A stretch of 64,000 bases of DNA, taken from NCBI GenBank assembly GCA_950295325.1, contig OX485804.1, positions 52,946,001-53,010,000 on the forward strand. Direction: 5' to 3'. Made by a program: the position numbers and the translations under genes. Under the pieces are notes generated by a model, which saw nothing but the letters and a program-made list of their open reading frames with translations, was not told where the DNA came from and searched no databases. How positions within the stretch are numbered: the first letter of the stretch is position 1; each line of letters starts with the position of its first letter. Source of the DNA: Polytrichum commune (lineage: Eukaryota; Streptophyta; Polytrichopsida; Polytrichales; Polytrichaceae). Below are positions 48,958 through 59,508 of this stretch, piece by piece.

Positions 48958-50780
48958 CTATCACCCACCACTTGCTGCTCCCTCCCAACAGAGCCTGCCC
49001 CTACAACCTACATGCCACCTCACTTTTTTTCCACTTAAAGAAGTTACTTATGTTGACGAATGGAATCATATTGGCAATTAGCGGACATAGTTTAGGCCCT
49101 TCGCAATAGTTTTTGTGATACTAAATACCAAGAATGATGTAGTGTATTTTTGAGGATTTTTTTGAGAAGCACAATTTCCTTAACACTTTGAAGATTTGAA
49201 CACTTATTGAGGGTGAACTGTAGATTCTGACAAACTCTCATCGTATTCATAAGCAAACATCGTGGAGGTCGCTAGTTAGGAATGTCGACAAGTTTGAGTT
49301 CTTCTTTGATGGGGCCCATGTCAATGGGCTTTCTAGCGTTCTTTGGCTTGTCCTGCTTTCTCCTTAGATCTTCAATACTTTTCTTCAACCTCTCAATCAT
49401 CGACCTTTCAACCTCTAGACTATTGTAAAGGGGAGAAAGCCAACTAAAGCTAGCTAGGATGTATGTGCACTGCAAAGTATCTATGGAGATTCTAGAGCTT
49501 TGAGATTCATGATGCCCATATCGGGAGGTCCATTAAAAGCTTGCACCCTATATGCTTGTGCGTGATTCATCCCGGTTTATATTCACTCGATTAATTTTGA
49601 GTTTTCGATGCTACTTTTGAGATCAACTAATTTTTTTAAAAGAGAATGTCTGAGCTATAAAGTTTCGCAGCGTTTTCACTTTCAAGTTCGACTTAGGTAA
49701 CTAAAATCATGGCCGCACTATCTAATTAGGAGAATTAGGTTAACTTATTTCTTAAAACTTTTGCTAGTTTAGGATAATGTGAGAAATAGTGTGGTCCACC
49801 TCGTAGTGGAATGGAGACGAGATGGGAAAAAAAATGAGAGGGGGGCATTCCAAAAAAAAAACTTGGGCTAATCATTTGTAGAAGTTAGTTAGCTTTAGGG
49901 GTATGGATGAGTTAAGATTTCTTCACAAAAGCAAGGTCCCAAAAGTAAGCTACCTCCTAGTTTGATAACTTTTATTTAGACCTTAAGTTTAAAGAGGTGG
50001 TGTGGCCGTGAGACATGGTAGCTCTCATACATGTTAGCTACCTCATGCGCTAGCTAATTCTCTTAATTGGGCAATGCGGTCACAATATAAGTAATTTGAG
50101 TGGTTACTTACTCTTAGCAATTAATCAAGCCTTAATCAAGACGTGCAGCTACACCCTTACATGGTTACTGTAAACATGTGGTCAGTCACCCTTAATGACT
50201 ACACTATTTGAGATGATAGTGCCTAGACTATTATATGCGATGGACATTTTTGATATTGTAAGGTGCATCTTGGTTCATCTTTTCTTGATGCCAAACTACA
50301 ATTTCCACATGGGATCCAAATGGGTCTCAAGCAATATATATAAGACTGACATGAGGCAAACCTTTAAGAGTATTTATTTATTAAAAGTTGAAGCAAAAAA
50401 CACTCTATGCTACTTGTAGGGAATGTTGTGAGTAACAATTATTGAAAGTGAGTCAAAGTATAATAAATAGTTGGCTTTTGTTGGTCCAATCAAGAAGAAA
50501 CAAAGCTCATACAACTCCACATATCTAGAAAACTTCATAATGTAGCATTTCTTAATTATTAAAAAGGTTATGGTTCCACCATGGGCCAATCATGGGGCCA
50601 CTATTATGATATTAAATAGGACAATCCTTTGTCATGTTACCTATCTTGTGAAGGATGTATGCCCCATGTATGCATCAAGGTCTACATAACAAGTATTTGA
50701 ATAATTTAATAAAAACAATAGGTAAGCTCTGAGTTGCGTTATGGGTTCATGTATCATGTAGGTATTATTCTTTTGTTATT
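48958..50780. other. Spacer, one possible foldback, no gene
   Basis: ATGGCCGCACTATCTAATTA (near 49708) faces an inverted, diverged CCCAATTAAGAGAATTAGC-type end (near 50075), suggesting an old foldback element. A 67-codon minus-strand frame (49272-49475) with EVERSMIERLKKSIEDLRRK would form a short coiled coil but has no family. Nothing else stands out. Confidence 0.35.
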
Positions 50781-52109
50781 TTGGGATTGCCCCATATTTG
50801 GGCCTCGCTCACACTAAGCACTATTTATAATAGAGCCAAAGTAATTGGCAACTATAGATGGCTCAAATACCTACGCCAACATGAAAGCCAAATATACATC
50901 CATAATATGTATCCACAACCAAAGAACCCCCTAGCAAATCAACAAATACTTAATAATCTCACACACAACATGTCATATCTCTACAATATACACGTGAAAA
51001 CAAACTCCATCCAAAGCACACCCATAAAGTGCAAAGTCAAATCCACAAAAATATGGCGAACAACTCCAAAAGTCACCCCAACCTCCATTAGCAATGACTC
51101 AACCCCCCTACCAAATACGCTCTACCACATAAACCCCCCAAAATATTATCCCCAACAATGTATCTACACAAATGGCTTATTCATACCATCAGACCAACCT
51201 TGCATAGGTAATTTAGCAGGATCTGGAGTATACATCCCAAAGAATGATCTCCACATTGCAAGAAGACTTTTTGGCCTACCAAATATCCTACAAGCAAAAC
51301 TATATGCCCTACTCATCTCCCTAACAACTACAAAGACAAACCACAACACACATTCATATTTACCGACAATCTTAATAACATATACCTCATAGGCAACCAC
51401 ATATGACACCCTTCATCCCAACATAATCACCTTGACAAACTGCTCATCTCAACCCTAGTCCATCAAATCCTATGGACTAAACACAACATAATAATAAAGA
51501 AAGTCGAAACACATGTCAGAATCTTAGGCAACAAGATTGCGGATCAAGTAGCAAATGAAGGAACCACCCACAATAAACCCATCCCCACACCCCACACCCC
51601 ACACCCCACACCCCACACCCTCCACATACACATTGCACACACTATACCCTACTGGCTGAACAAAATTCCGACCGGAGAACACAAAGGAGAAATACGCAAC
51701 CTATAAACCTACATAGACAAATCTCATGAAGAACAAGAACTCCACATCGTGAAAACAAATTCACATATGTTGACAAATGGGTCTCTAAAGAACAAATTCA
51801 TCGCAAACTTTCAAACCACTTTGGGAAAGCCAAAGGCATCTCAAACGCACAAATAATACAAACAATAAATTTTTGATGTGCTCAATACATGGGAAACCAT
51901 TGAAAAAACATCTTCTGGTCAGTAACCCACCCACACCCAATCGTACACTATGTCCAAATCACACAATTGAGACATGGCCACAACTACTATCCACATGCAC
52001 ACACCCACACATAAAAGGTCTCCACATAGTCCGACACAACCAAGCAATTCATGAAATAGTCCACACTTCAAACCATAGAAAGGTCATTCAAAATAGGTCG
52101 TTAAAGTAG
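50781..52109 (+). pseudogene. LINE ORF2 C-terminal part with RNase H domain, decayed
   Basis: Non-LTR retrotransposons of several clades carry an RNase H domain after the reverse transcriptase. Here IYTNGLFIPSDQPCIGNLAG, SGVYIPKNDLHIARRLFGLP and LQAKLYALLISLTTTK show the RNase H start, with Asn in place of the first catalytic Asp of YTDGS. After frame changes, TDNLNNIYLIGNHI (Asn where a Ser is usual), GNKIADQVANEGTT (the closing Asp region) and a Cys/His tail LCPNHTIETWPQLLSTCTHP follow. The reverse transcriptase itself lies upstream of the preserved part and is lost. Several stops and shifts make it non-functional. Confidence 0.8.
51586..51624. repeat. (CCCCACA)n tandem repeat inside the LINE relic
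   Basis: About five to six heptamer units CCCCACA in the RNase H-to-tail linker. It differs from the plant telomere repeat CCCTAAA and probably arose by slippage after the element died. Confidence 0.9.
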
Positions 52110-52234
52110 TTGAAAATAAGCCACCACCTTCTAGAGCTTTCAAGATTATGTTTGGTGGGGTACATAGCTCACCAAACTCTGTTCGGTGTCCATATGTGAC
52201 TAAAGCGTGCTTTCATGGGATTGTTCTAGAGTAA

Positions 52235-54210
52235 CGTAAGTGGACCTAATTTGGTTACTAATCTTGCGTGGTATATGGTTAGTTAGGTGTGAATTAAGAT
52301 TGGACACCAAATGGACACATTTTAAAAGGAGGTTTAACTACTTGCTCAATATTTGTTATTAATTATCGATTCAAATACTCAATACAATGTTCTTTTAAGA
52401 GGATTGAGAATCTTCACTTTGATAATGAATTAGATATCAATATGAAATCTAAACATCCTGAGAAAATTGATTGTGTCCTTGACATGAAGTTGTTGAATCT
52501 TGTAGAAATTTCCTATGAATTTCTTACTAATCTTGTATTGATTTTGTATTAATATTTACATATGAAAACATACACACACAAACACATAAAATACAACATG
52601 CTACTTTCCTTTTACTAGACAATTAGCGTGCCCCAAAATATTAGCATGCTTTGAGTTGGACTATGGTATGCACCCACAATAAGATCACCACAAATTCAAT
52701 GTGGAGATAAACTCAACAATATGCTCCACTCGATTAACCATATCCATGTTGTTGTTAACCATCACACAATCCTTGCTTTTCATCTTGTGATTCGTTGACA
52801 ATCTCTTGTATCAAAAACCACATCCACATCATAAACAAATTTCAGAAAAAGTTGGAGGCGATCAACAACAAAGTGTGATTTTTTGTTTTACAAATTGCCG
52901 TCCTCAAAAAATAGAGAGAATTCGAAAACAACCAGTGAAGATCTTAAGTCTTCCAAAATAAACCGGGTTTCTAAGTTTTTTATCAGTATTGTTATAAAAA
53001 AAAGCTTCGTGCTATTCCCTTTACTCTTTGAAAATGCGCCCACGTACTACAATGTGAGCACTAACTCCTACCATGTACCAAGGGGACTCTTGAACAAAGT
53101 AGGTCAACAAACTTGAGCAGGTAATAGTAACTGTGTTAGTTTTCTTATTTTTCTTTTCATTTTCTCGCAAATGGTTGGTGAGGCATGAGGCAAGCAGTTC
53201 ATGGATGGTGGGTACTTATGACTGGCCAGAAGGAGATTTCTTCACTCATGATTTTGGTACGGTCATAGATGTTTTCCTTTTATAATGATTGAACGTGTCC
53301 ACTGTCCACGTTCAAAGAATACAACAAACTTGTAGCCAAGAGTAAAATCTCAAGTGCCCACAGATTTTTGTGGCTGGAAATTCAAAATGTTCGACTTCGT
53401 TCCATTGTGATCACAGTGCTCCAGGTTTCAAATCTAGGTAGCTCCACACACAATGTTTTTGAATGTGTGGGTCTTATTGAATGTGTAGGCATTTAGCTTA
53501 GAAACATCTATATAATGCCCCCATAATGGACCAATTTGAACACTTTAAACTCTTAACATGCTCAAAAACATTTCACATGAACCCTTCAACGCACTAGCAA
53601 ATCCATCAGAACGTTAATGCAATCGAGTTCGGAAATCGAGTTCTGACACCAAAGCGGGTCATGTCGTATCTCTCAGTCAAGATCTAAACTCATAGTTTAA
53701 TCCTTAGAATTATATATCATCAACATCCCTTTTGAAGTATGTAGTTTGACACCGTTGAGACCTGAAAAGAGAACGTAGCGGAATTGGAGAGACTTACGTA
53801 ATTACGTAATTATCACTTCTACCTTATTTGGGGTTAAAAGGGAGCAATTCCTGGATAGATTGCCGGAAAGGAAGAGGCAACTTGAGAGTGAGGGAGGGAG
53901 AGAGAGAGAGAGAGAGTTGAAAGGAATCTCTCTTGCAAGTGGTGGGTGCCACCTGCAACAGACATATCCGCTTTTCCCTTTCTGTTTGTCTTCTCTTGTA
54001 AGTTCGCCGCTCATCGCCCTTATGATTCATATGGCGAGCAGGCTGCTGCGAAATGCCTCACCCTGATGAGTCACAAGATGGCAGTCAACAACAATTGCTT
54101 ACTTAAATTGCACGGAACAAGCAGCAAACCCGATTCTTCGTCATCCAGCATAAGGCGTTCGTGCCCAGCTTGGGAGTCCGTGCAAACAACATCCTAATCA
54201 GTGTCTGGTG
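52235..54210. other. Spacer, no gene seen
   Basis: Begins with a diverged copy of the repeat at 33150-33450 (CCTAATTTGGTTAC, AAGATTGGACACCAAATGGA, GAGAATCTTCACTTTGATAA). A GA-rich microsatellite at 53888-53916 (GAGAGAGAGAGAG) and surrounding short frames are not genes. Confidence 0.45.
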
Positions 54211-54214
54211 GGCT

Positions 54215-55035
54215 TTTAGGGCTTGATTGGTCAAAACCCCAGCATCTCCAACCTTAAACGGTGTCACGGTGACATGTTGCGATCTTTAGGGTTTTCTCTA
54301 TTGAGTTGAGGTACATTCCATAGATTCCTCTAAAACGATCGGTAATTTTCCTGAAGCCTTGCACTTCAACCAGTTCTTTATCAAACTTAACTGGTTCATC
54401 AGTAACTAGCAGAGAGTGGGTATATTTTCACTATTGAGTTTAGGTATATTCCATAGATTCCTCTAAACGATCGGTTATTTTCCTGAAGTCGTGCACTTCA
54501 ACCGGTTCTTTCTCAAACTCAACCGGTTCATCTGTAACTAGCAGGGAGTGGGTATATTTTCACTATTGAGTTAGGTATATTCCATAGATTCCTCTAAACG
54601 ATCGGTTATTTTCCTGAAGTCGTGCACTTCAACCGGTTCTTTCTCAAACTCAACCGGTTCATCTGTAACTAGCAGGGAGTGGGTATATTTTCACTATTGA
54701 GTTAGGTATATTCCATAGATTCCTCTAAACGATCGGTTATTTTCCTGAAGTCGTGCACTTCAACCGGTTCTTTCTCAAACTCAACCGGTTCATCTGTAAC
54801 TAGCAGGGAGTGGGTTCTACTCCCTGCTAGTTACAGATGAACCGGTTGAGTTTGAGAAAGAACTGGTTGAAGTACACGGCTTCAGGAAAATTACCGATAG
54901 TTTTAGAAGAATCTATGGAATGTACCTCAACTCAATAGAGAAAACCCTAAAGATCGCCAACATGTAACTGGTTTGGGCTTGGACACGCTAGGGTTTTGAT
55001 AGATTATGTGCAAAAATTCTTTGGGCACTGAGTTC
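54215..55035. mobile_element. Foldback element of the ACCGGTT family with a tandemly amplified arm
   Basis: Outer arms GATCTTTAGGGTTTTCTCTA (54281) and its inverted form (near 54955) match almost perfectly for about 85 bases. The centre is the palindrome AGCAGGGAGT-GGGTTCT-ACTCCCTGCT (54803-54829). Between the left outer arm and the centre, a 131-132-bp unit beginning GGGTATATTTTCACTATTGA starts at 54418, 54550 and 54681, after one older related unit (54287-54417). The last two copies look identical. The right arm is single-unit. Solo relatives are listed at 8480, 13620, 16790 and 31015. Confidence 0.85.
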
Positions 55036-55248
55036 AAGGGCCTGAGACTCCTCCAAGAAGATACGTTTCAGCTTTAAGGTAAGTTAAATGAGGCGGCTGC
55101 GGCCGTATCGCCATCCTTTGCGACTTTTCTTATTTAATAACCTTCTAGGCTGCTTGCTGCGGCTACTGCGAAATGTCTGGCACACACCTACTCTACCTTT
55201 TGTCCATCACATCACGCTATGCCTAGCTACTTACATGCACTTTACTTA

Positions 55249-55796
55249 GGGCCAAGTTCCATGTGCCGGTCCCGGTCCGTTTTTTAAATGGGTGAGAAAC
55301 GGGTGACATCATCCAAAAAATGGGTGATGTCACCCATTTTATGGAGGGGTACTTCTATGTGGGGTGCCGGTTTTTTTCGATTTCCTACTTTCTAACTAAA
55401 TTTGGTGAGTGATAAGACATGACACTTTATGAAGGTCACCGACAATGAAGGTCACCTAGATTCTAAAAACATCATAAAATACATGTTCCCTAGGAGTACT
55501 CCTCAAAAGAAGGGACTAGAAGAACAAAGTGGCCTTTAGTATCCAAGGGTGTACCCTAGGTGACCGGCCGATCCGGTCACCGGAGCTTTCTAACCGGCAC
55601 ATGTCCTTCTTGTGACCGTTAGGACCGCCGGTCCTTTGGCACCCGTTCTTGCACAACACAAAATGTGGGACACCCATCCATGGGGGGTACCGGTCCTTGG
55701 GTGAGAAGGATGGGCACATGGCACCACCCTCTTTTCACCGGCCCACCCATTTATTTTGAAAAAAACGGACCGGGACAGGCACATGGAACTTGGCCC
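55249..55796. mobile_element. Tourist-like MITE, GGGCCAAGTTCCATGTGCC family
   Basis: 548 bp, from GGGCCAAGTTCCATGTGCC to the inverted GGCACATGGAACTTGGCCC, flanked by TTA (55246-55248 and 55797-55799). Inverted similarity continues for more than 30 bases (CCGGTCCGTTTTTT). Inside, GGGTGACATCA faces TGATGTCACCC (55303-55340). No coding capacity; the short minus-strand frames here are incidental. Confidence 0.92.
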
Positions 55797-55869
55797 TTAG
55801 GCAGTGACACTAAATAGTTCTATTCGTGTGGGTTACTTACATGTTGCTATAATGTTTTACTGAGATTAT

Positions 55870-56210
55870 AATTACTTACATTGACCAACAACTACATTAA
55901 ATGTTTAATTTAGTGTCATATGATATTTTACATCACTATGGTAATTTTCTAGTGACACTATCTATGAACAAACCTCCAAGTATTGTCATCCCAACTTACA
56001 TTTTGTTCATCCAAATGCCAATTATTGAAAACAACGCACGGTATGATTTGCACCCTAATTTGTAATCCCTGATTTTTTTTACAAGGAATGACAAATACTG
56101 TTAGGTTAACATCTTCTGTTGGTGACACTACACCGGGGTTTACATTTAGTATTGAGCAAGACAATTAGAATTGGTGACACTAAATATAATATTTAGTGTA
56201 GTAAACCTGT
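55870..56210. repeat. Dispersed repeat, TTTAGTGT family, copy 2
   Basis: Aligns with 2041-2460: TTTAGTGTCATATGATATTT, CACTATGGTAATTTTCTAGT, ATGCCAATTATTGAAA, TTGGTGACACTACACC, AATATTTAGTGTAG. It starts within 100 bases of the right end of the MITE at 55249-55796. Confidence 0.65.
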
Positions 56211-56279
56211 CAAGGAATATGAAGTAGTTGACTTTAAATTTTTTATTTTAAAAAAATCCTGATAAAAAGTTATAACAAC

Positions 56280-56730
56280 GTGTAACTCCGAAGGTAACCC
56301 ACACTAAAAGGCCTATTAGTGTAGTAAGGTATTCGGGTGTTACTAAATTTCTTTATGCTATGAAACTAGTGTTACCATAAGATGGAGGGTTTCGGGAGCC
56401 CAACATGTTAAAATGCTGGAAACTCTCAATGCAAGCTCTTTTCAATTTCTTGGAGTTAGGAAATGTGCCTCAAGAGTGAGTGGCACTCATAAAAAAGAAG
56501 AAGAAAAAGAAGAGGTCTCTTTGAGCTCACCAAAAGAACTTATGCACTCTACAAACACCTTAGAGCACGCACCAAATTTCTTGAAATGTATGGTAAATGG
56601 GCATGTATTCATGAATTTAAAATCACTCGGTTAAAATTTCAGCCCTCACTGATTTTGAGATTTGCCTACATAGTTTGTGTTTTGGGAAGTAGTACCACAT
56701 GCCCTAATTGGAACAACAAATGTAGTTGTA
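56280..56730. repeat. Dispersed element, second copy (first at 32030-32455)
   Basis: Begins at CCTATTAGTGTAGTAAGG and follows the same order as the first copy (TTTATGCTATGAAACTAGTG, CACCTTAGAGCACGCACC, GAAATGTATGGTAAATGGGC, GTAGTACCACA). It has gained a segment with an AAGAAGAAGAAAAAGAAGAG run near 56495. Non-coding. Confidence 0.6.
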
Positions 56731-57093
56731 TGTACTTAGGCAGTCAATAATGAAAGCACCAAAACAAGTTTGTATTCCCTTGGAGTCATGATCGATCCTG
56801 CACTTACATCTAGACAAGTTGCCATGCGCCTTGTGTTTCACCTGCCAACATAACCTGAACATAACCTACTACATCTAGAACTTACTTCTAGTGGTCACTG
56901 CGGCAATGGATCATAAATTAAGTTACAATGGACTCTCCTGGACATCTTTGGTGCATTGATCTTCGAGGAAGGAAGTTCAAACAACTTGCACAAACAGTGG
57001 TGGGCGGGCTCACTTGTGTGCTCGGTCGTTGTGTCAAGGCTTGTGATTAATTGGAAGCTGACGAACTTTGAATTCTTGGCATCTAGACACTAT

Positions 57094-57222
57094 GTATTAG
57101 GTCTTGGTTTTTGAGGACGGGTATCAGTGTATAATGGGGACCCTCAATTGGCTTGGCCTATAGGCTGAGCCAACTGAGGGTCCCCATTGACACCAATACG
57201 TGTCCTCAAAAAAACCAATACC
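57094..57222. repeat. Long hairpin (~60-base arms)
   Basis: TTGGTTTTTGAGGACGGGTA (57104) through AATGGGGACCCTCAATTGGC is mirrored by GCCAACTGAGGGTCCCCATT and TGTCCTCAAAAAAACCAATA. The loop is short and centred near 57160. The arms agree at roughly 85 percent. It could be a small MITE or, if transcribed, a miRNA- or siRNA-type precursor; the sequence alone does not decide. Confidence 0.6.
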
Positions 57223-57950
57223 GCATGGTTATATCAAACCAATGACTATTGGCCATGTTCTTCCTACCTACATGACATGCCATCAAGCAGTGATTATCAT
57301 CATATAATTGACTTTCTCAGTCACTGAGGGCGCCATGTAGGCGAGATACACCCCAAAACCGATGTATACTAGGTAACCGATGAGAGGAGAGTGGATGACG
57401 AGCTACAGAAGCAGCAAGTCATCTTCCTACTTGAACTTGTTATTGATCATAACCAATCAACTCATGGACATAATTTTAAAATACATGAATGATATTGGGC
57501 CTACACGGATGAAACATAGGGACGAGTTCGTAGTGCCCTTCTGGTATTGGATGAGCGACCGGTTAGCCACGAGCTCCAATTTCTGCCACGAGGGTTTCGG
57601 AGGAACCAGCAGCAACAGCAATAACAATAATAATAATTTCTGACCAAACTTCGAAGTGCAATTACCGGGCGAGCATCATCACACTTCGTTTTCGTCGTGG
57701 AGCGGCAACTCCATGAACTTGGGATTCATTTGTGGTTTTGTTATTTGAGGAGAACCAGACCTGTCTCCTGGTCACTGGAGCTGGTTTGGTTGAAGAATTC
57801 GGCGGAGAAATGCCAAGTTGTGTCGACCTTTGCAGTGAAATATCCATTCATTTAGGATTGAGCAGTTAGTACTTGGCTACATGCGTGATCGTCGTGGTTT
57901 TGGCGCTGAACTCTACCTGTGCGTCTCTAGGTAATTTGCGCCTCCGATTC
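57223..57950. other. Spacer upstream of the phospholipase D region
   Basis: An 87-codon frame (57380-57643) ends in an Asn run (AGCAACAGCAATAACAATAA region) and shows no family feature, so I do not call it a gene. The AGCAAC/AATAAT microsatellite at about 57608-57640 explains the end of that frame. Confidence 0.4.
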
Positions 57951-57954
57951 CGTG

Positions 57955-58735
57955 AGCAGCCGGATTAGGTAGGTGAAGTTGGTAATTGTAAGGAAATGAT
58001 CAGAGTTGCTGGATTATGAGAGGGACCTGGGCATTGCAATTAGTTGGGAACTGCTGGCTAGCTGGCGGTCCATCTTTTCCGACGACCACCTGGGAGATTG
58101 TGCCTGTATGGTGGAAGAATCTGTGAGCATTTTGACTCAAAGTGAGCAGCTGCTTGCTTTCTTCTCCTGAAAATTTGTGCTTGATTTCTACTCCTCAGCG
58201 CGAGAAACTACAACTCTCTCGATTTGGTAGCTCAGATGCTCCGGAGACACCTTGCTTGTAAATGAATAGATCAGATGCACAAGTTGAGAACTCGAATTGG
58301 GCTCCGCACTCTTGAGTGACTGGCTTTCTTAACAAATTGTGAGGTTGCAGATGACGGATTAGGTGGCCTGAGCAGTTGGTAGCTCGTAGTTGGAGAAGAT
58401 CACAAGTGCTGAATCAGCAGAGGGAAGGCATTGCAATTAGCTCGGGACACCTAGGTAGCTGACCATCCTTTTTGACCACCCGGGAGATTTTGTCTGTGCG
58501 AATTGACTCCAAGTCATCGGCATCTTTCCTGTTCTAGGGGAAAAATTCTCTTAATTTCTATTCCTCTACGAATTAGACTCTTACGATGAACGAGCTCCTC
58601 AGCGAAAGAAACTCACCTGATTTGAATGCTTAGATGCTCCAGAGACACTTGCTCGCGAATGAATAGATCAGATGTGCAGTCGTTACTTGAATTCTTGACC
58701 TTCTTTCTTTCTTAACGGATTGTGAGGTTGTACGC
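57955..58735. repeat. ~390-bp tandem duplication upstream of the PLD gene
   Basis: GGCATTGCAATTAG recurs at 58031 and 58428, AATGAATAGATCAGATG at 58261 and 58658, and AACAAATTGTGAGGTTG/AACGGATTGTGAGGTTG near 58331 and 58714. The copies are diverged (CTCAGATGCTCCGGAGACAC against CTTAGATGCTCCAGAGACAC), so the duplication is not recent. No long open frame. Confidence 0.75.
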
Positions 58736-58839
58736 CTCGACACCTAGGCCATACCCTGCAGATTGGTAGTGGTGGCTCCGTTACTCTTTAGCAACTGGAG
58801 GAATTCGAAGGGTCAGGTAGTTGTTGAACGAACCGAGAA

Positions 58840-59290
58840 TCCTGATGTTTGAGAGCGCGAGGTTGAGTTCTCCGAAGGAAATGATCCGAGGGCAGAAAGC
58901 TGATGATTAAGGCCATAAGTCTCCTGCATCCTCTGTCAACCTCATCCTGTCAGCATACTCAAATTGGCAAATCCCGGGAAACTACTCAAGCAAGGACTAA
59001 CAGCAGCTTCGTGACAAAAAAATCTTAGTCGAAGGTTTAATCGATCGACATCCTATTATTTGCTTTCTTTTAGGCAACCGAAATTCTGATGTTTGAAAGT
59101 ACGGGGTTAGGTTGTATTCCGAAGTACATGATCCGAGGAAGAAAGTTGATGATAGGTCTTTATGCATCCTCTGTCTTCCTTATGCTATGTAGCATACCGA
59201 AATTGCTAAATCCCGACAAACTACTCCCGCAAGAATTGAAAGACAAAAGCTTAGTCGAAGGTTTAATCGATCGAAGAGCCTTAGTACTTG
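58840..59290 (+). repeat. ~235-bp tandem duplication with one copy still open
   Basis: CTGATGTTTGA occurs at 58842 and 59086, ATGATCCGAGG near 58880 and 59128, and TTAGTCGAAGGTTTAATCGA at 59025 and 59251. The second copy keeps a 73-codon frame (59089-59310) including MIRGRKLMIGLYASSVFLML, while the first copy is interrupted. I do not recognise the peptide. The region is the immediate upstream of the PLD gene and may be transcribed leader. Confidence 0.65.
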
Positions 59291-59442
59291 CTCTCTGTAC
59301 TCCACCATAGCCAATCTGGTCGAACGTTCCCATTCCGAAAGTTAGAACTTGAGACAACTGTAGGAGGATTGATTGGTTGGTTGGAGGTCATGGTGAGCAA
59401 GGAAACTGATGAGACTTGTACACTTGGATTTTGGTGTTTCAG

Positions 59443-59508
59443 GAAAGCAGCAGAAGCGCCAGCGGTGACAAGAATTTTTTGAATATTTGTGGGTGAAGAG
59501 AATCAGCT
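59443..59508 (+). promoter_or_regulatory. Probable 5' UTR segment of the PLD gene after a leader intron
   Basis: A good splice acceptor TTGGTGTTTCAG ends at 59442, 66 bases before the ATG at 59509. An untranslated exon joining here is plausible, as in many plant PLD alpha genes. The upstream donor cannot be chosen. Confidence 0.45.

Noticed and set aside
51586-51624. Interstitial telomere repeat
   Set aside because: The unit is CCCCACA, not the plant CCCTAAA, and it lies within a LINE relic.
53824-54066. Overlapping short frames on both strands
   Set aside because: They are produced by GA/CT-rich low-complexity DNA.
54287-54811. CRISPR-like array
   Set aside because: The units are contiguous 131-bp tandem repeats without spacers, in a plant nuclear context.
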